The notes: generated from the sequence alone by a model not told the origin. Numbered from the stretch's first letter, positions 48,201-58,861 are shown. The stretch is 64,000 nucleotides of DNA from Rhabditoides inermis (GCA_963966185.1 CAWZYM010000278.1:1-64000), one strand, 5' to 3'. Numbers and translations: made by a program.

Positions 48201-48960
48201 AAGACAGATACGGAGAGAGAATATCAACATTGTGTCTAAAACGCAAAAAATAATAATTAAGTGATAGTTGAAATAATAAAAAAAAACCCCAAAACACACA
48301 GTTCCATCCCCACAACATGTATTCCCATCTGAATTCACTCACTTCCACGCATCCATTCGACGCCTCCACTCCTCCGGCGAATGCGGGCGCGCACAGACGG
48401 GAGACCCCTGTTCAGCGTTCTGCATAGAGTACCTGAAACCAACGAACCTTATCACAAAATAAGGTAGGAGAAAATAGAAGTGGTAGTTGTTAAAAACACG
48501 CATCTCTCGACAACTCTCACTAATATCAACACAAAAGTGTACACAACACGAAAAGAAAAAAACAACAAACCCAAAAATTGGCAGCGATTCAGTACATCAT
48601 GAATGATAAAAACATTAACATTATCATGACTCACTTTGTTTCGTTCTTGTCGAATCCTGCAGCTCGTATTTCTTTCCATAAGTGATGTCGATCAAGAGCC
48701 TGCAACACTTTAGTTAATCAACAAAACCAACACTTAATTTGAATTTCGTATGTTCTGACATGTATTAAAAAATCATTCATTCAAATAATTTGTGACGAAC
48801 AGAGTATCTAACACATCCAAAGCTATGATACATAGAATTTTGAAACAAAAACACACTATGAATTGTGGGAAAAACCAACCTTTCCATTCTTTCCGAGAGT
48901 AGCTCCGCAGATAGCACAAGTCACTTTATGTGGTCCACAACCTTGTGGCTCCACCGCCAT
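45235..48960 (-). CDS. Large DDE-like transposase A (intact)
   Basis: Five exons: 48960-48880, 48699-48635, 48432-48343, 48235-45325, 45267-45235 (TAA stop); 1059 residues, all phases consistent. The N-terminus has a zinc-finger-like CAICGATL...HHLWKEIR (residues about 15-35). Candidate catalytic residues are Asp about 494 in GLFGDKGGESSKF, Asp about 573 in YLGGDLKFLCTVCGHKG followed by CLYC, and Glu about 982 or 986 in SEQVIEHIHADVNR. Between D2 and E is a Cys/His-rich insert. This pattern resembles the CMC (CACTA-Mirage-Chapaev)/Transib-like broad group and matches transposase B. TTTCAG directly precedes ATGGCGG. The element's own termini were not found, so a domesticated gene is possible. 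Confidence 0.72.
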
Positions 48961-49281
48961 CTGAAATCATAAAAATAAAATTTGTAAACAAAACGAAATG
49001 AAACAAACCAACAAACAACAACAAAACCAACCATGACATCAACATTCTGCTCGAAATGACGTCATAGCACACGGCGGTCGGACGACGGCACTGCGGAGCG
49101 GGGGCGGAGCCTATGGCAAAGGGTGCACAATTGCACGTTAAAAATAGAATTGTGATGTAATTATGAATAATGCGGAAAAATAAATACGTTTTGTTTATAA
49201 ATTGTGTTTGTGTTATGGATCGGTACTGCTTTATTTTTTTAATGACGCATAAACAATAATAAACACAAATATTAAAGAATC
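48961..49281. promoter_or_regulatory. Divergent intergenic region between transposases A and B
   Basis: 321 bp separate the two opposite start codons. It includes the left terminus of element B (49070) with its TSD AGCA and a CRE-like TGACGTCA (49058-49065) just outside it. The A side ends in TTTCAG before the ATG. No clear TATA box for A; an A/T-rich stretch (49130-49280) precedes B. Confidence 0.5.
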
Positions 49282-52200
49282 ATGCCTCGACGGGTGGCCG
49301 GATCAAGCTTTATGGGCAGAAGGTAAGTCCTATATTATTGAAAACGTATTTTGCAATGAAACGTTCAGTGCACGGTCCGTGAAAGCGAACACTGGTTACG
49401 CACGAAACAAGGCCGCAAAGAAAGCTGCGCTGAAGGCGAAGAAGCAGGAAGAGCAGTCTCCCCCGAACGACAACCAGCAATTCTCCGATGGCGAGATGGA
49501 AATCGATCCTGGCATGGACATGGACCCTCTCCCTCAAGCCCCAGCACAACGAGGTGGAAATATTTATCATCAGTATGAATCAAACAAATTATTTAAACAG
49601 ATGTGGAACGGCTTGTCCGCACGACGAGCCTTCCTCAACCACGGAGAGTATGCTCAGACCCGACGCCACCTCATCGCGAACAGGCTGTACGGCACAGACG
49701 TGGTTCGTCGCTGCCGCCTCTTCCTCTCCTCCCCGCATCGTCACTGTCGCCGGCAACAGCCTTCTCCATCCCTTTGCGCAGCGAGGTCGACCTGAACAAG
49801 TACTCAATGACATGGGTACAGGAGGATGCAGCATGTGACAACGACAACTATGATCCTTCTTTGGATATCCCTCTCTCCACTCCCCACCACTCACCTCGGT
49901 CAGACTGGGCTTCTGTGTTCGGAGACTTCTCCCTGGACGACGATCATGATGAAGATGAGGGAGCCGATACTGCGGCCTCTCCATCACTGCCCGCTCCACT
50001 ACTCGCTCACGCCGCTCAACCAGCCCACAGCGCATCCCAGTCCCTCCCTCTCCTGAAAGGTCTGACTTTGTTTTCATTATATCATCCATTTCATCCTATT
50101 ACAGACTCTGCGCGAATTTCGTCCCAGACTCTGCAGAAACTCATCATACCCGTAAGCTCATTCAGACACTGATATATTATATAATTCGTACATTACAGTC
50201 TGACAATGGACGGAACAAGATCATGTATCTTCGCAACGAAAACTACCACAAGGTCTATCCTCACATCGAAGTACCGTACCACAGATCTACCCGTCCATTC
50301 GACAAGGTGGACAACAAGACAGCAAGGTCAGTTTATATTTCTCCAAAATTAAAGTAAAATGTACCTTCAGTCGTTGGGTTGATGAGGGGCTGGACATCCT
50401 ATTCGACATCTGGAACGTCGACAAGGCAGATGAAGACGCGGCCACCGACCGTCTGATTCACGCTCTTCTCAAGCGGAGACCTGAAACAGTGGAAAAGTTG
50501 AAGGGGGCATTTGGGACGATACAGCGCGTGGACCCAGGTTAGCATTAGTTATCCACATACATTCGATCAACAAAAGTTTTACTTGTAGATCAGCAAGTTG
50601 CGCTTTTCGTGAAGTACAACTTGTCCGACAGAGAAGCCGATTCGATGCGCAAGGATTTCGAGACTGTGATGCGCGTCCCTCCCCTCAGTATTTTCCACTC
50701 GAAGGCAGTCTACGTGGCCAAGAAACGGGAGATGTCACTTGGGGCCGAATACGAATCGGGCCGAGTGGTGATCGCTGAACAAGGTACGCTTACCAGTGGG
50801 TGACGGTAGACGGGATCGGGAAGAACGGTTATCGCTCCCGGGCACGGAGTAACCTGAAACAAAGATACAATTCAACTAAATACATTTTAGGCAGTACGGA
50901 GGAGCGCACTCTTCCGTGTACTCGAATCACGAACATCGGCGAAGTCGTCTCCAACTTGGCCAACATGCTCGATCTACAGATCGGAGGCGACTTTCCCAAC
51001 GAGCTCATCGGCCGCGTCGGAGTCGACAGTGGGGGAGGGACTACCAAACTGTGCTTCAGCTTCGGAAATCTCAAGACCGATGTGAATAGCCATTTCAACT
51101 GGCAGATCCTATCCTCCTACGTAGGACTCGACGACTACCTCAACCTCCACTCCGCCTTCCCTACCACATGTGAGCAACTCAACGAGCTCAACGAGATCAA
51201 CTACAAGGGAACCTTGCTACCGCTGCGCCTTCTCCTGCTCGGAGACAACAAGAGCATCAGCGCTATGCAAGGACACGCCGGACAGAGCTGCAGTTTTCCG
51301 TGTTTCCTGTGCTACAAGCCGCTCGAGAGCTTCACGCACTTCAAGCACAAGATCATTGAGACACCGAAAGGACCCAAGGTGAATAATTGAAATTAAAAGT
51401 TTGAAATAACACTCACTGTTTGAGCTCTGTCGTGACTTGTCCGCCGATCATCGATCACTTGCCGAAGTGAAGGAACACGCAGCCGTCGCCTCTGGACTCG
51501 AGAAACCCGATCTGAAGAAGACCAAGGGTATTTCGAAAATGCCACTTCTGGAAATTGAATGCAAAGACTGGGTCGTTCCACTCTTACACGCGATGTTGGG
51601 GATGGGCAACAAGATGCACTCCTGCTTGATAGCAGATTGCGCGTACCTGGCAGAACAGATCGGACTCCACGGAGTGGAGAAGGTGCTCCAGACTCTCCGT
51701 CTCGCCGACTTCCCATCACAGTCGCCTCAGGCGGCAGCTATTTCGAAGAGACAGTTGTCGGGGAAGAGCGAGATCCTCCAATCGAGTGTCGATGCCGCCA
51801 GTCGTCTGCTCGACGCTCTGAAGGCATGCGATCAAGAACAAGGTACGCATTAATCCACTTCTAGTGATGCTAAAATTCAATTACAGATGTGCGCGCTGCT
51901 AGATTGGCAAGGGTATCGGATGGATGCAGCAACGCGTGGTGCTGTGATCGCGTGCAAGTTAGCGTGAAGGAGACGTTTGTTCGCAAGTGGGCGACGTGCT
52001 CTCACTGCAAGCGCGACGTGCACTTCTTCTGCGAAGGAGCATTCGCCCCTGAGCTTCAAGTGGACAAACGCGGTTCTACCTACACATGTCTCATGTAAGG
52101 GAAATAAACAGTTGTATAAATAACGGACCTGTTTCAGCTGCCGTGGAGCGACTACGCTGGGTGACATTGTGGAGAAGCTTGATCGCAGACATCGTCGCAT

Positions 52201-52897
52201 CCAGCAGACCCTCATCACCCGCCAACGTGTCGACTCTGCAACGCGTCAAGGTCTTCTACCCGAGGTTACTTCGATCATGAAGTACTACAACATCAACCCC
52301 GAGAAGTACTTCCAAGGTATATATTTGAATATTTATTTTGTTGCTAATTTTGACTTCAGGAGTACTAAACGGCCCTGCAGTGCGAACGTTTCTCACTCAC
52401 ATTCATCTGGTCGTTCAACCCCTCGTCACTCACCGTTTCGAAGCTGTTCGCGCTCTCGGCCACAGCTACATGGAGATTGGCAATCTGCTCGCCCGAATCC
52501 AGAACGGCATGGTCGCCGAGAAGCTCGAGGGACCAGAAGCAGCGACGTTCCTGAAGGCATGTGATGAGATCGAAGCAGCGTATTCCACTTGCTTCCCCAA
52601 CATCAGGGAGACAGTCAAAAGTCACTCGATCAGCAGTGAGTATTTTGTCATTTGCGACATAATAACAATGAACTATTGAAAACAATTACAGGGCACTTGA
52701 AATACCTGTGGCAGCGATTCGGAACTCTGCGCTTCTGCAGCGAGCATGGGTTGGAGGCCGTCCACTGTCACGTCAACGCTGTAACCGGCCGGCGAAACGT
52801 CACCAAGTTGACACCTGCTTCCCTGGAACAGATAGTTAGGGAAACCAACATCCGTTCAAACATAATGATGCGGCTCAAGAAGGATACCAATGTTTGA
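49282..52897 (+). CDS. DDE transposase B with PHD-like finger (intact)
   Basis: Thirteen exons join in phase: 49282-49322, 49369-49553, 49601-50059, 50105-50151, 50199-50326, 50371-50537, 50589-50783, 50891-51378, 51425-51842, 51887-52094, 52138-52316, 52360-52635, 52692-52897 (TGA stop); 998 residues. Introns are mostly 43-56 nt; the longest is 107. The basic and acidic/proline-rich N-terminus is followed by candidate catalytic Asp about 453 (GRVGVDSGGGTTKLCF), Asp about 526 (LLLGDNKSISAMQGHAG, then CFLC) and Glu about 948 or 952 (SEHGLEAVHCHVN). Between D2 and E lies a C4HC3, PHD-like finger (WATCSHCKRDVHFFC, then TCLICRG across an exon join). PHD-like fingers may read chromatin or contact transposon ends. 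Located between matching TIRs, so presumably the element's own enzyme. Confidence 0.8.
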
Positions 52898-53320
52898 TTC
52901 TGTGAATAGAATTGCAATATATGTATAAAGTTGATTATGAACAATGTTATGATAGCACACGAACTGCAGTGCACATAAAATAATGATGAGTAGAAGGAGG
53001 CGGGGCTAGCGCACTGAGCCTTGCCCAAAAATCAATCGATAATCACAAGAAGTTGTAAACAATGGCTTACCTATAGCACAATTAGCAACAAATAAATCAA
53101 ATGTGTACTTTAGAGACTTCCAACACACAAATATTATGAGAAGAAAACATATATTAAGAAACAATACCGAAAATAACAAAGAAATAGTCACACAGCCGCC
53201 TCGTCGCCAACACGATTCGCACAATGGCACGTGATAGTGGTGGCGTCCTGTTTTCCCGCCCAAAACGCGACGCGGCCTTGTCGCGCTGCGTGCGGTCGCC
53301 CCGCCCCTTTTACTATTGTA

Positions 53321-53588
53321 CCTGATAAGTACAATATGACAATGTTATAAATTATGTTCTCATACTGATAATTAGAGTAAAAATAGTACCGAACGATTGT
53401 GCAGAACAGATTTTTGATTGACTTGTAAACAAAGAAGATTTTTAAAAAACAAGACGTTCATGCGGAATATTTCTGATAAGAAAACTTTTTTTCAAAAATC
53501 TTTCTCGCACAATCTCTTCAAAATGTTTTTAGGAACCTATTCGCACCTTACAGTTTGAAAAAGAAAATTTCCTCACTGACTTATCAGG
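53321..53588. mobile_element. MITE with TA target duplication inside element B
   Basis: 268 bp; ends CCTGATAAGT...CTTATCAGG are inverted and flanked by TA (53319-53320 and 53589-53590). The interior is A/T-rich without an ORF. It is a nested insertion younger than the arrival of element B or its ancestor. Confidence 0.8.
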
Positions 53589-54004
53589 TACATTACTACA
53601 CGTTTACAAATGCCGATGCCAATTTTCCTGTGCGCGTCTTTCAACGACGTCCGACCGCCGTGAGCACTACAGTAATCTGAACCAAATTTCAAAAAGCATG
53701 CTATTCGTGGCGAGACCTTTTATTTATTTTTTCCTTATTTTTCCCTGATTCATTTCGTGGTTGTCAGTTAATTCTATACTGTGAATGTTTTACGCGTTGT
53801 TTTGCGCGTATAGTTTTTCGCCTTCTTGAATCGCCGTGCCTTTGGCTTATCGTCGTTTTACGTCTCACAAACCGTCACTTTGCTTCACACAAACCTTTCT
53901 CCCCAATGTCAATCGTCACCTCTTCTCGCTGGTTTTGTATTTTGTTGTATTCATAATACAATTATGTTATTTCATAAGAAAGACAATCATGTTTCAGTGT
54001 GATG

Positions 54005-54382
54005 ATGGGTTTGTTCGGCAAGAAGAAGGACCCTAAGGAGCAGGTGCGCGAGCTGCAGCGCAAGATGCGCGGCGAGATGCGCTCCCTCGACCGCCAAGTG
54101 TTCAGCATCCAGCGCGAGGAACAGAAGGTCAGTTACCGAGTTAAGATTTTTTAAATCGTATTTAGTGTTATTGTTCGTTTCGTAATAAGATTACGAATTA
54201 CGATATGATGTTTTTGAAGCGGTGAAGTTGTGTTGCATATGACTTAAGTTGTGAAGTTGCGTTACGTTACGTGGTCGAACATCGTCAACTTGTAGGTGAC
54301 GAAAGAGATCAAGGATGCTGCGAAGAAAGGCGACCGCGAGGTGTGCGTCATACTAGCCAAGTCACTCCTCCAGTCTAGGAAG
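54005..54382 (+). pseudogene. CHMP3: CHMP3 (VPS24), first two exons only
   Basis: Exon 1 (ATG at 54005 to 54127) reads MGLFGKKKDPKEQVRELQR, then MRGEMRSLDRQVFSIQREEQ; exon 2 (54296-54382) reads VTKEIKDAAKKGDREVC, then ILAKSLLQSRK. This is the basic N-terminal helix pair of the ESCRT-III subunit CHMP3, which helps drive membrane scission in multivesicular body formation. About 70 of the usual 200-220 residues are present; the remaining helices and MIM are not found before DOHH sequence starts 240 bp later. TTTCAG a few bases before the ATG suggests a trans-splice acceptor. No lesion is seen in what remains. Confidence 0.85.
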
Positions 54383-54621
54383 GTGATGAAGTGATGAATT
54401 TTCCAGGATTCCCGCCAGTATTGATCAGATGAATCACTGAACGGGCAAACAGCAATCGTTGTCGGGCGCACTCCTCCAAGTACACACTCTCTCGTCTTTC
54501 GTATTCGAATATTCGGCATCGTGGAACGGAAAATTATAATGTTTTAAAAAAATTTCATTATTTTATTTGTTGTGACGTGATGTTACTGTTTCATGTTTAT
54601 AGTTACCCCAACATGTTGTAG

Positions 54622-54878
54622 ATGAAGACGTTCACTCCGGAGGAGATTGATCAGTTCGGTCAGTCGCTCAACGACACCAGGTACGACACCGTTTCGTTTA
54701 TTTTTTTGTGTTTATGTTTACGTGTTTTCTTTATATTGAGTATGCATTCTGATTATCTTGTTTCAGCCGCCTGCTGAAGGCGCGCTTCCGTGCGTTGTTC
54801 GTGCTGCGCAACATCGCGTGCGACAAGTCGGTGGAGTGAATCGGCAAGTGCCTCAAGGACGAGTCCTCCCTGCTCAAG
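54622..54878 (+). pseudogene. DOHH: Deoxyhypusine hydroxylase, first two exons, in-frame TGA
   Basis: Exon 1 (54622-54680) FTPEEIDQFGQSLNDT and exon 2 (54767-54878) LLKARFRALFVLRNIACD, then CLKDESSLLK, match the first HEAT-like repeat of DOHH, the iron enzyme that completes hypusine formation on eIF5A. TGA at 54837-54839 interrupts between DKSVE and IGK, where human DOHH has Trp. The iron-binding His-Glu motifs of later repeats are absent. TTGTAG directly precedes the ATG. Only about 55 of roughly 300 residues remain, so it is a fragment. Confidence 0.82.
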
Positions 54879-55922
54879 GTAAGCAACATTTATATTATAT
54901 GATTATAAACAGAAGCAACTGTTGTTACAGCATATCAGTGTTTAAGAGTTCAAGTTTTTGTCTTTTAGCGGAATTGCAGTATGCAGTAGATAGTGTCATT
55001 CTGGGGAGTGAGAGAGAGAGAGAGAGAGAGAAAGAAAGAAAGAGAGAAGATAGTAGAGCTCAGGAGAGTGGAAAATGTGGAAAAGTGGAAAATGATGGGA
55101 ATAAAGTGGAAAATGATTGGAATAACCCTATGACCGCAGGTGCTTCCGTCGGCGATGCGCAAGCAGCTGGACACGCTGGGCGAGTGCGTCACCATGCTGC
55201 GGAGGCCGCTGCTGGAGGTGGGTGGGGGAGGGGCAGGGGAGGGAGGTGAAGGCATATAGAAATTAACCTGGAGTCTTTCCTTGCATTAAGTTTAAATAAG
55301 GGAGTGGTGATAAAATGAAGAGTCAATAAGACGATGAGTGCATTTAATTGAAATGTGGTATGAAGTAAGTGTGTATTGTGTGAAACGTAGAGTATGCGTT
55401 TTTAAAGGGAGTGTACACTCTGAATTTCGAAGTTGAGTTAGCACCGGGATGTGAAAATATGATGATAACGATGCAGTTTTGCCAGTATAACTATTTGTTG
55501 AAAATGCCGGCAAGACGAAAAAAAAATAAGCGCAAAATGTGTCAAAATGCAGAAATTGGTGCCAATTGGTGCCAATTTACAATGTTCAACAGAACTTTTC
55601 ACAGACTTAAAGATATCTCCGACACATAGTTGTATTGGCAGAAGTGTATCTTTTTCAACATATTTTCACATCCTAGTGGTAACTCAACTTGGAAATTCAG
55701 AGTGTACAATCCCTTTAATATAGTTTTCGAGTGAGCGTTTTTAATATAGTTAGTTTTCGAGTGAGCGTTTTTAATATAGTTTTCAAGTTGATTAGTGAAT
55801 ATGACCAAGAACGCAACACGGATTGATTTGCGGTTTACTGTGCAGATTGTAAGTCCTGGGTGAAACGTATCTATAGTGCAGAGAGCGCTATAGTCTTGAT
55901 CATAATATTGTCTCGCACTGTT

Positions 55923-55924
<2 letters not shown>

Positions 55925-56020
<96 letters not shown>

Positions 56021-56027
56021 ATATTTG
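55925..56027. repeat. (TA)n microsatellite, tail of a SINE
   Basis: About 100 bp of TA with a few T runs; on the minus strand it follows the SINE body 56322-56028 directly. Confidence 0.85.
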
Positions 56028-56317
56028 TTTTGTTTTTGTTTAGCCGGTTGAATCCGGGGTCCTCCTAGTCGAGAACAAGATAGGGTTCTTGGATTACGAC
56101 GACGTCAGCAGAGGTAGTTGGGTTGGGTGGCGTCGGACGTCTTGAATTCCGTTCTTGAGTCCGTAGATGGTGCTGTGACGCCTTCTGGCTACCATGAGAG
56201 TGTTTTGCCACACCACAGGGGCTGGGTGAATTTCGCAAGAATGGTTGACTCCGAGGGGGATCGAACCAGCGACCGTGAGATTGAGAGACGAATGCTCTAT
56301 CCACTGAGCCGCGCCCC

Positions 56318-56322
<5 letters not shown>
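56028..56322 (-). mobile_element. tRNA-derived SINE ending in (TA)n
   Basis: The minus strand begins with a tRNA-like head (GGCTCAGTGGATAGAGC for the A-box arm, GGTTCGATCCCC for the B box, 56322-56248), followed by a body of about 220 bp and the (TA)n tail. Confidence 0.75.
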
Positions 56323-56377
<55 letters not shown>

Positions 56378-56997
56378 TTATTCATACATAGTTATGGTAG
56401 CGATACAATATGGTTGAAATGCGCGGTACAGAACTAAGAGGAGTTTCGACAGGGTTCTGAGGCTACTCGATCCTTGCTCAGACGATGCGCAGACAGACCA
56501 AGGGATTTCCTGCCCCCAGACACTGTTGATTAGAGCAGCGTATGCGGGGGTAGGAAACCTTTCATACCACTTACCAGGATGGGGTCCGCGGCCGGTGGGA
56601 TAGACCCTCCCACTGATTCACTCCCCTCTCCACTCTACAAATGATGGCAAGAGCACGTTTATGACTATATTCTAGTTGGATCTACAATGTTCAGTTGATT
56701 TATTTGAGACTTTATAAACTCGGTGACACCGACTTTGAATGCGCTTTTGTCTGACACAAGGACAATGTGACTAGGCAGCTTATTCCATAAATTGTGTACT
56801 CGGAAGAGGAAAGAAGATTGTGATAGGTGGGTGCGTGCACTGCTCACAAGTTTCAGACCATGTCCGCGGTTTGTTCCCAGACGTCCACTATTCGATAAGA
56901 GCAATAAAGGAATAGGATTCACGTAAATGTAACCGTAAATATAACTGTGTGTCAGAGATAAGTCAGTAAACAACCGCCTCATATACAAAGTATCCAT
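56323..56997 (-). mobile_element. LINE 3' end with (TA)n tail, minus strand
   Basis: Near copy of 21655-22180 extended upstream; encodes SSFLFRVHNLWNKLPSHI and ends NIVDPTRI, then 3' UTR and (TA)n at 56323-56375. It is head-to-head with another LINE piece at 57015. Confidence 0.8.
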
Positions 56998-57014
56998 TCA
57001 GATATTTATCCGAT

Positions 57015-57507
57015 AGACTGCAATGTGTACGAATCAATAACAGTATCCTCGTGGTTAAAAGTTACTTCTGGCGTACCACAAGGGAGCGTACTCGGACCAT
57101 TGTTATTCTTAATATACGTGAACGATATAGGCGAAGCCATACAAAATTGTGGCTGGCTGGAGTCTGGACAACAGCTGGAGTCTGTTAGAACAATACGTGA
57201 TCTCGGATTTCAGTTTATGTATGATCTTAGTCCCGAGGCCCACGTAAAGAAACAAACACGAAAAGCGGCTTCATTAGCTACAATGGTGAAGAAGGTCTTC
57301 GTGAAAGACTTTGAACTCTGGCGCAACTTTTATGTATATAAAGTTAGACCGATATTAGAATTTGGATGCGAAATATATTGTAATATGAATAATGGTTATG
57401 TGAACATGTTAGAAAAAGTTCAAAGGCGTTTCACGAAATGCCTCTTACCCCATGAAACTTATTCAACAAGATTGATCAGAATTGAAGTCTATCGGATATG
57501 TATTTGA
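57015..57507 (+). pseudogene. CR1-like LINE RT fragment with an in-frame deletion of the catalytic YADD region
   Basis: The frame gives [20 protein letters not shown] and then jumps within a few residues to [15 protein letters not shown] and [18 protein letters not shown]. The palm segment with Y-x-D-D, normally between these motifs, is missing while the frame stays open. Confidence 0.75.
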
Positions 57508-58346
57508 TCATCATTTCATAATCTACAACTTGCACCTGCCCCCTCGTCTCAGGTGTCGCACGTGCTGTCCGCGGCGCGCCCCTCGTTCCCGGCCATCCGC
57601 TCGGTGTTGTGGGGCGAGTTCGGCACGGGCAAGACGGTCACCCTCTGTCAGGCTGTCCACTCGGCCACCACACAGGGATGGGTCGTCGTCCACCACAAGT
57701 CGGGTGAGAGGGGGGAGGAGAGTTGACTGTTACTTCCACCACCAGTCGAGTGCGTTCTGCGTTATGAGTGAGGCGGGGCTGAATTTGTAAGAAAATGTGC
57801 GCCTCTTATACCGCAAGTTGACAGTTGTTGGCTGTGATTATTGTTTCGTTTTGCAAGATAATTGATGAGCATTGTACATTTGAAGATTTGGAAAGTGAAC
57901 GTGAGTGAGAGGTACCAGTATCATTGAAATAAATCCATCTGATTCAAGTTTAGACTATTGTGAAACGTATATTTGCAATCGCTATTTTCTCTGAAATATC
58001 GATTAGTCGATGGAGCTGAACTTATTTGCATCAAAAACTATTATGCCCCGATTATACTAATACCGTGTTTGTTTTGGAGCGATGGAGCTGACTCGTGAGG
58101 TGCGCGAGGTGGAGATGTCGACGTACAAGACTGGAAGGATCAACGACCCCGAGAACGCGGTCGCCATCCTGCAGCAGTTCAAGCAGCAGAACGCCCACGT
58201 GTGGAAGAGGTACGAGAAGACAGGAGGTTACATACGTGCAGTAGGATGTTACTGGAACGCTTTGTGGAACGCTGTAGATTTGTTCAGTAGGATATTGTTA
58301 GAAGTAATGTTTTTGTAGATGATCGAGGTCGAGGAAGAGGTATCGG

Positions 58347-58853
58347 TAGTGTTTGGACCAATTTATCGACCAGATTTCTGGTCGAATGACCGGCCAAAAT
58401 AAAACCAATGACCGGTTATTTTCTGGTTGGCCAGAGAAATGACCGGCCAAAATAAACCGGTTTTGAGAAATCTGGCCAAACCAGAACCAGAACCAGAAAT
58501 TTCTGGTTTTCAAAAAACCAGAAATTTCTGGTTTTGTAGTTTGTACCTCTGGTTTTTTGGACCGGTCAATATCATTTCTCGATTCTCGAATGAGATGAGG
58601 TATGATGAGGACATTTCATGGCTAAATGACAATGAGACGTCACATTTCTCGAACGACCGCCAAACCAAAACCAGTACTGGCCAAATGAAAACCAGAACCA
58701 GAAATTTCTGTTTTTTTTCGACCGAAAACCAGAAATATCTGGTCCGGCCAATGACCTGGCCAATTTTTTCTGGTTTTAAATGACGCTGGTTTTGAAAAGG
58801 GCGCCAAATTTCTGGTTAACCAGAAATAAACCGGTAATTTGGTCCAAACACTA
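58347..58853 (-). mobile_element. hAT-type MITE, independent insertion
   Basis: 507 bp, the reverse complement of 8048-8553, flanked by a different 8-bp direct repeat GGTATCGG (58339-58346 and 58854-58861). Both termini are TAGTGTTTGGACCAA. The new target duplication proves a separate transposition. It sits just downstream of the last recognisable DAP3 exon. Confidence 0.88.
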
Positions 58854-58861
58854 GGTATCGG

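Larger units (their letters stand above)
49070..53662 (+). mobile_element. Complete DNA transposon B, CAC termini, 4-bp TSD
   Basis: 4593 bp. The left end CACGGCGGTCGGACGACG and the right end (minus reading) CACGGCGGTCGGACGTCG match at 17 of 18 bases. Both sides carry AGCA (49066-49069 and 53663-53666). CAC ends with a 4-bp target duplication fit Chapaev-like CMC elements; Transib normally makes 5 bp. Inside are one 13-exon transposase gene and a MITE in the right subterminal region (53321-53588). Ends, TSD and gene all look intact. Confidence 0.88.
55140..58209 (+). pseudogene. DAP3: DAP3 / mitoribosomal protein mS29, three internal exons
   Basis: Exons 55140-55217 (VLPSAMRKQLDTLGECVTML), 57553-57703 (SVLWGEFGTGKTVTLCQAVH) and 58080-58209 (TYKTGRINDPENAVAILQQF) are in phase and match mS29, a GTP-binding protein of the small mitoribosomal subunit. 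The Walker A GEFGTGKT is intact. The intron between the first two is filled by a SINE, (TA)n tracts and two LINE pieces. N-terminal targeting exons and the C-terminal half are not seen. The preceding DOHH exon ends in a normal donor, so a chimeric transcript is possible. Confidence 0.8.

Noticed and set aside
48236..48369. A hydrophobic N-terminal extension to transposase A
   Set aside because: The hydrophobic stretch is translated intron sequence (48342-48236); splice sites and phase give a zinc-finger-like N-terminus instead.
39463..53666. Maverick/Polinton-type giant transposon
   Set aside because: No protein-primed DNA polymerase, retroviral-type integrase, packaging ATPase, protease or capsid motifs were seen.
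56248..56322. Functional tRNA gene on the minus strand
   Set aside because: The anticodon arm does not fold well and the sequence continues into a SINE body with a (TA)n tail.
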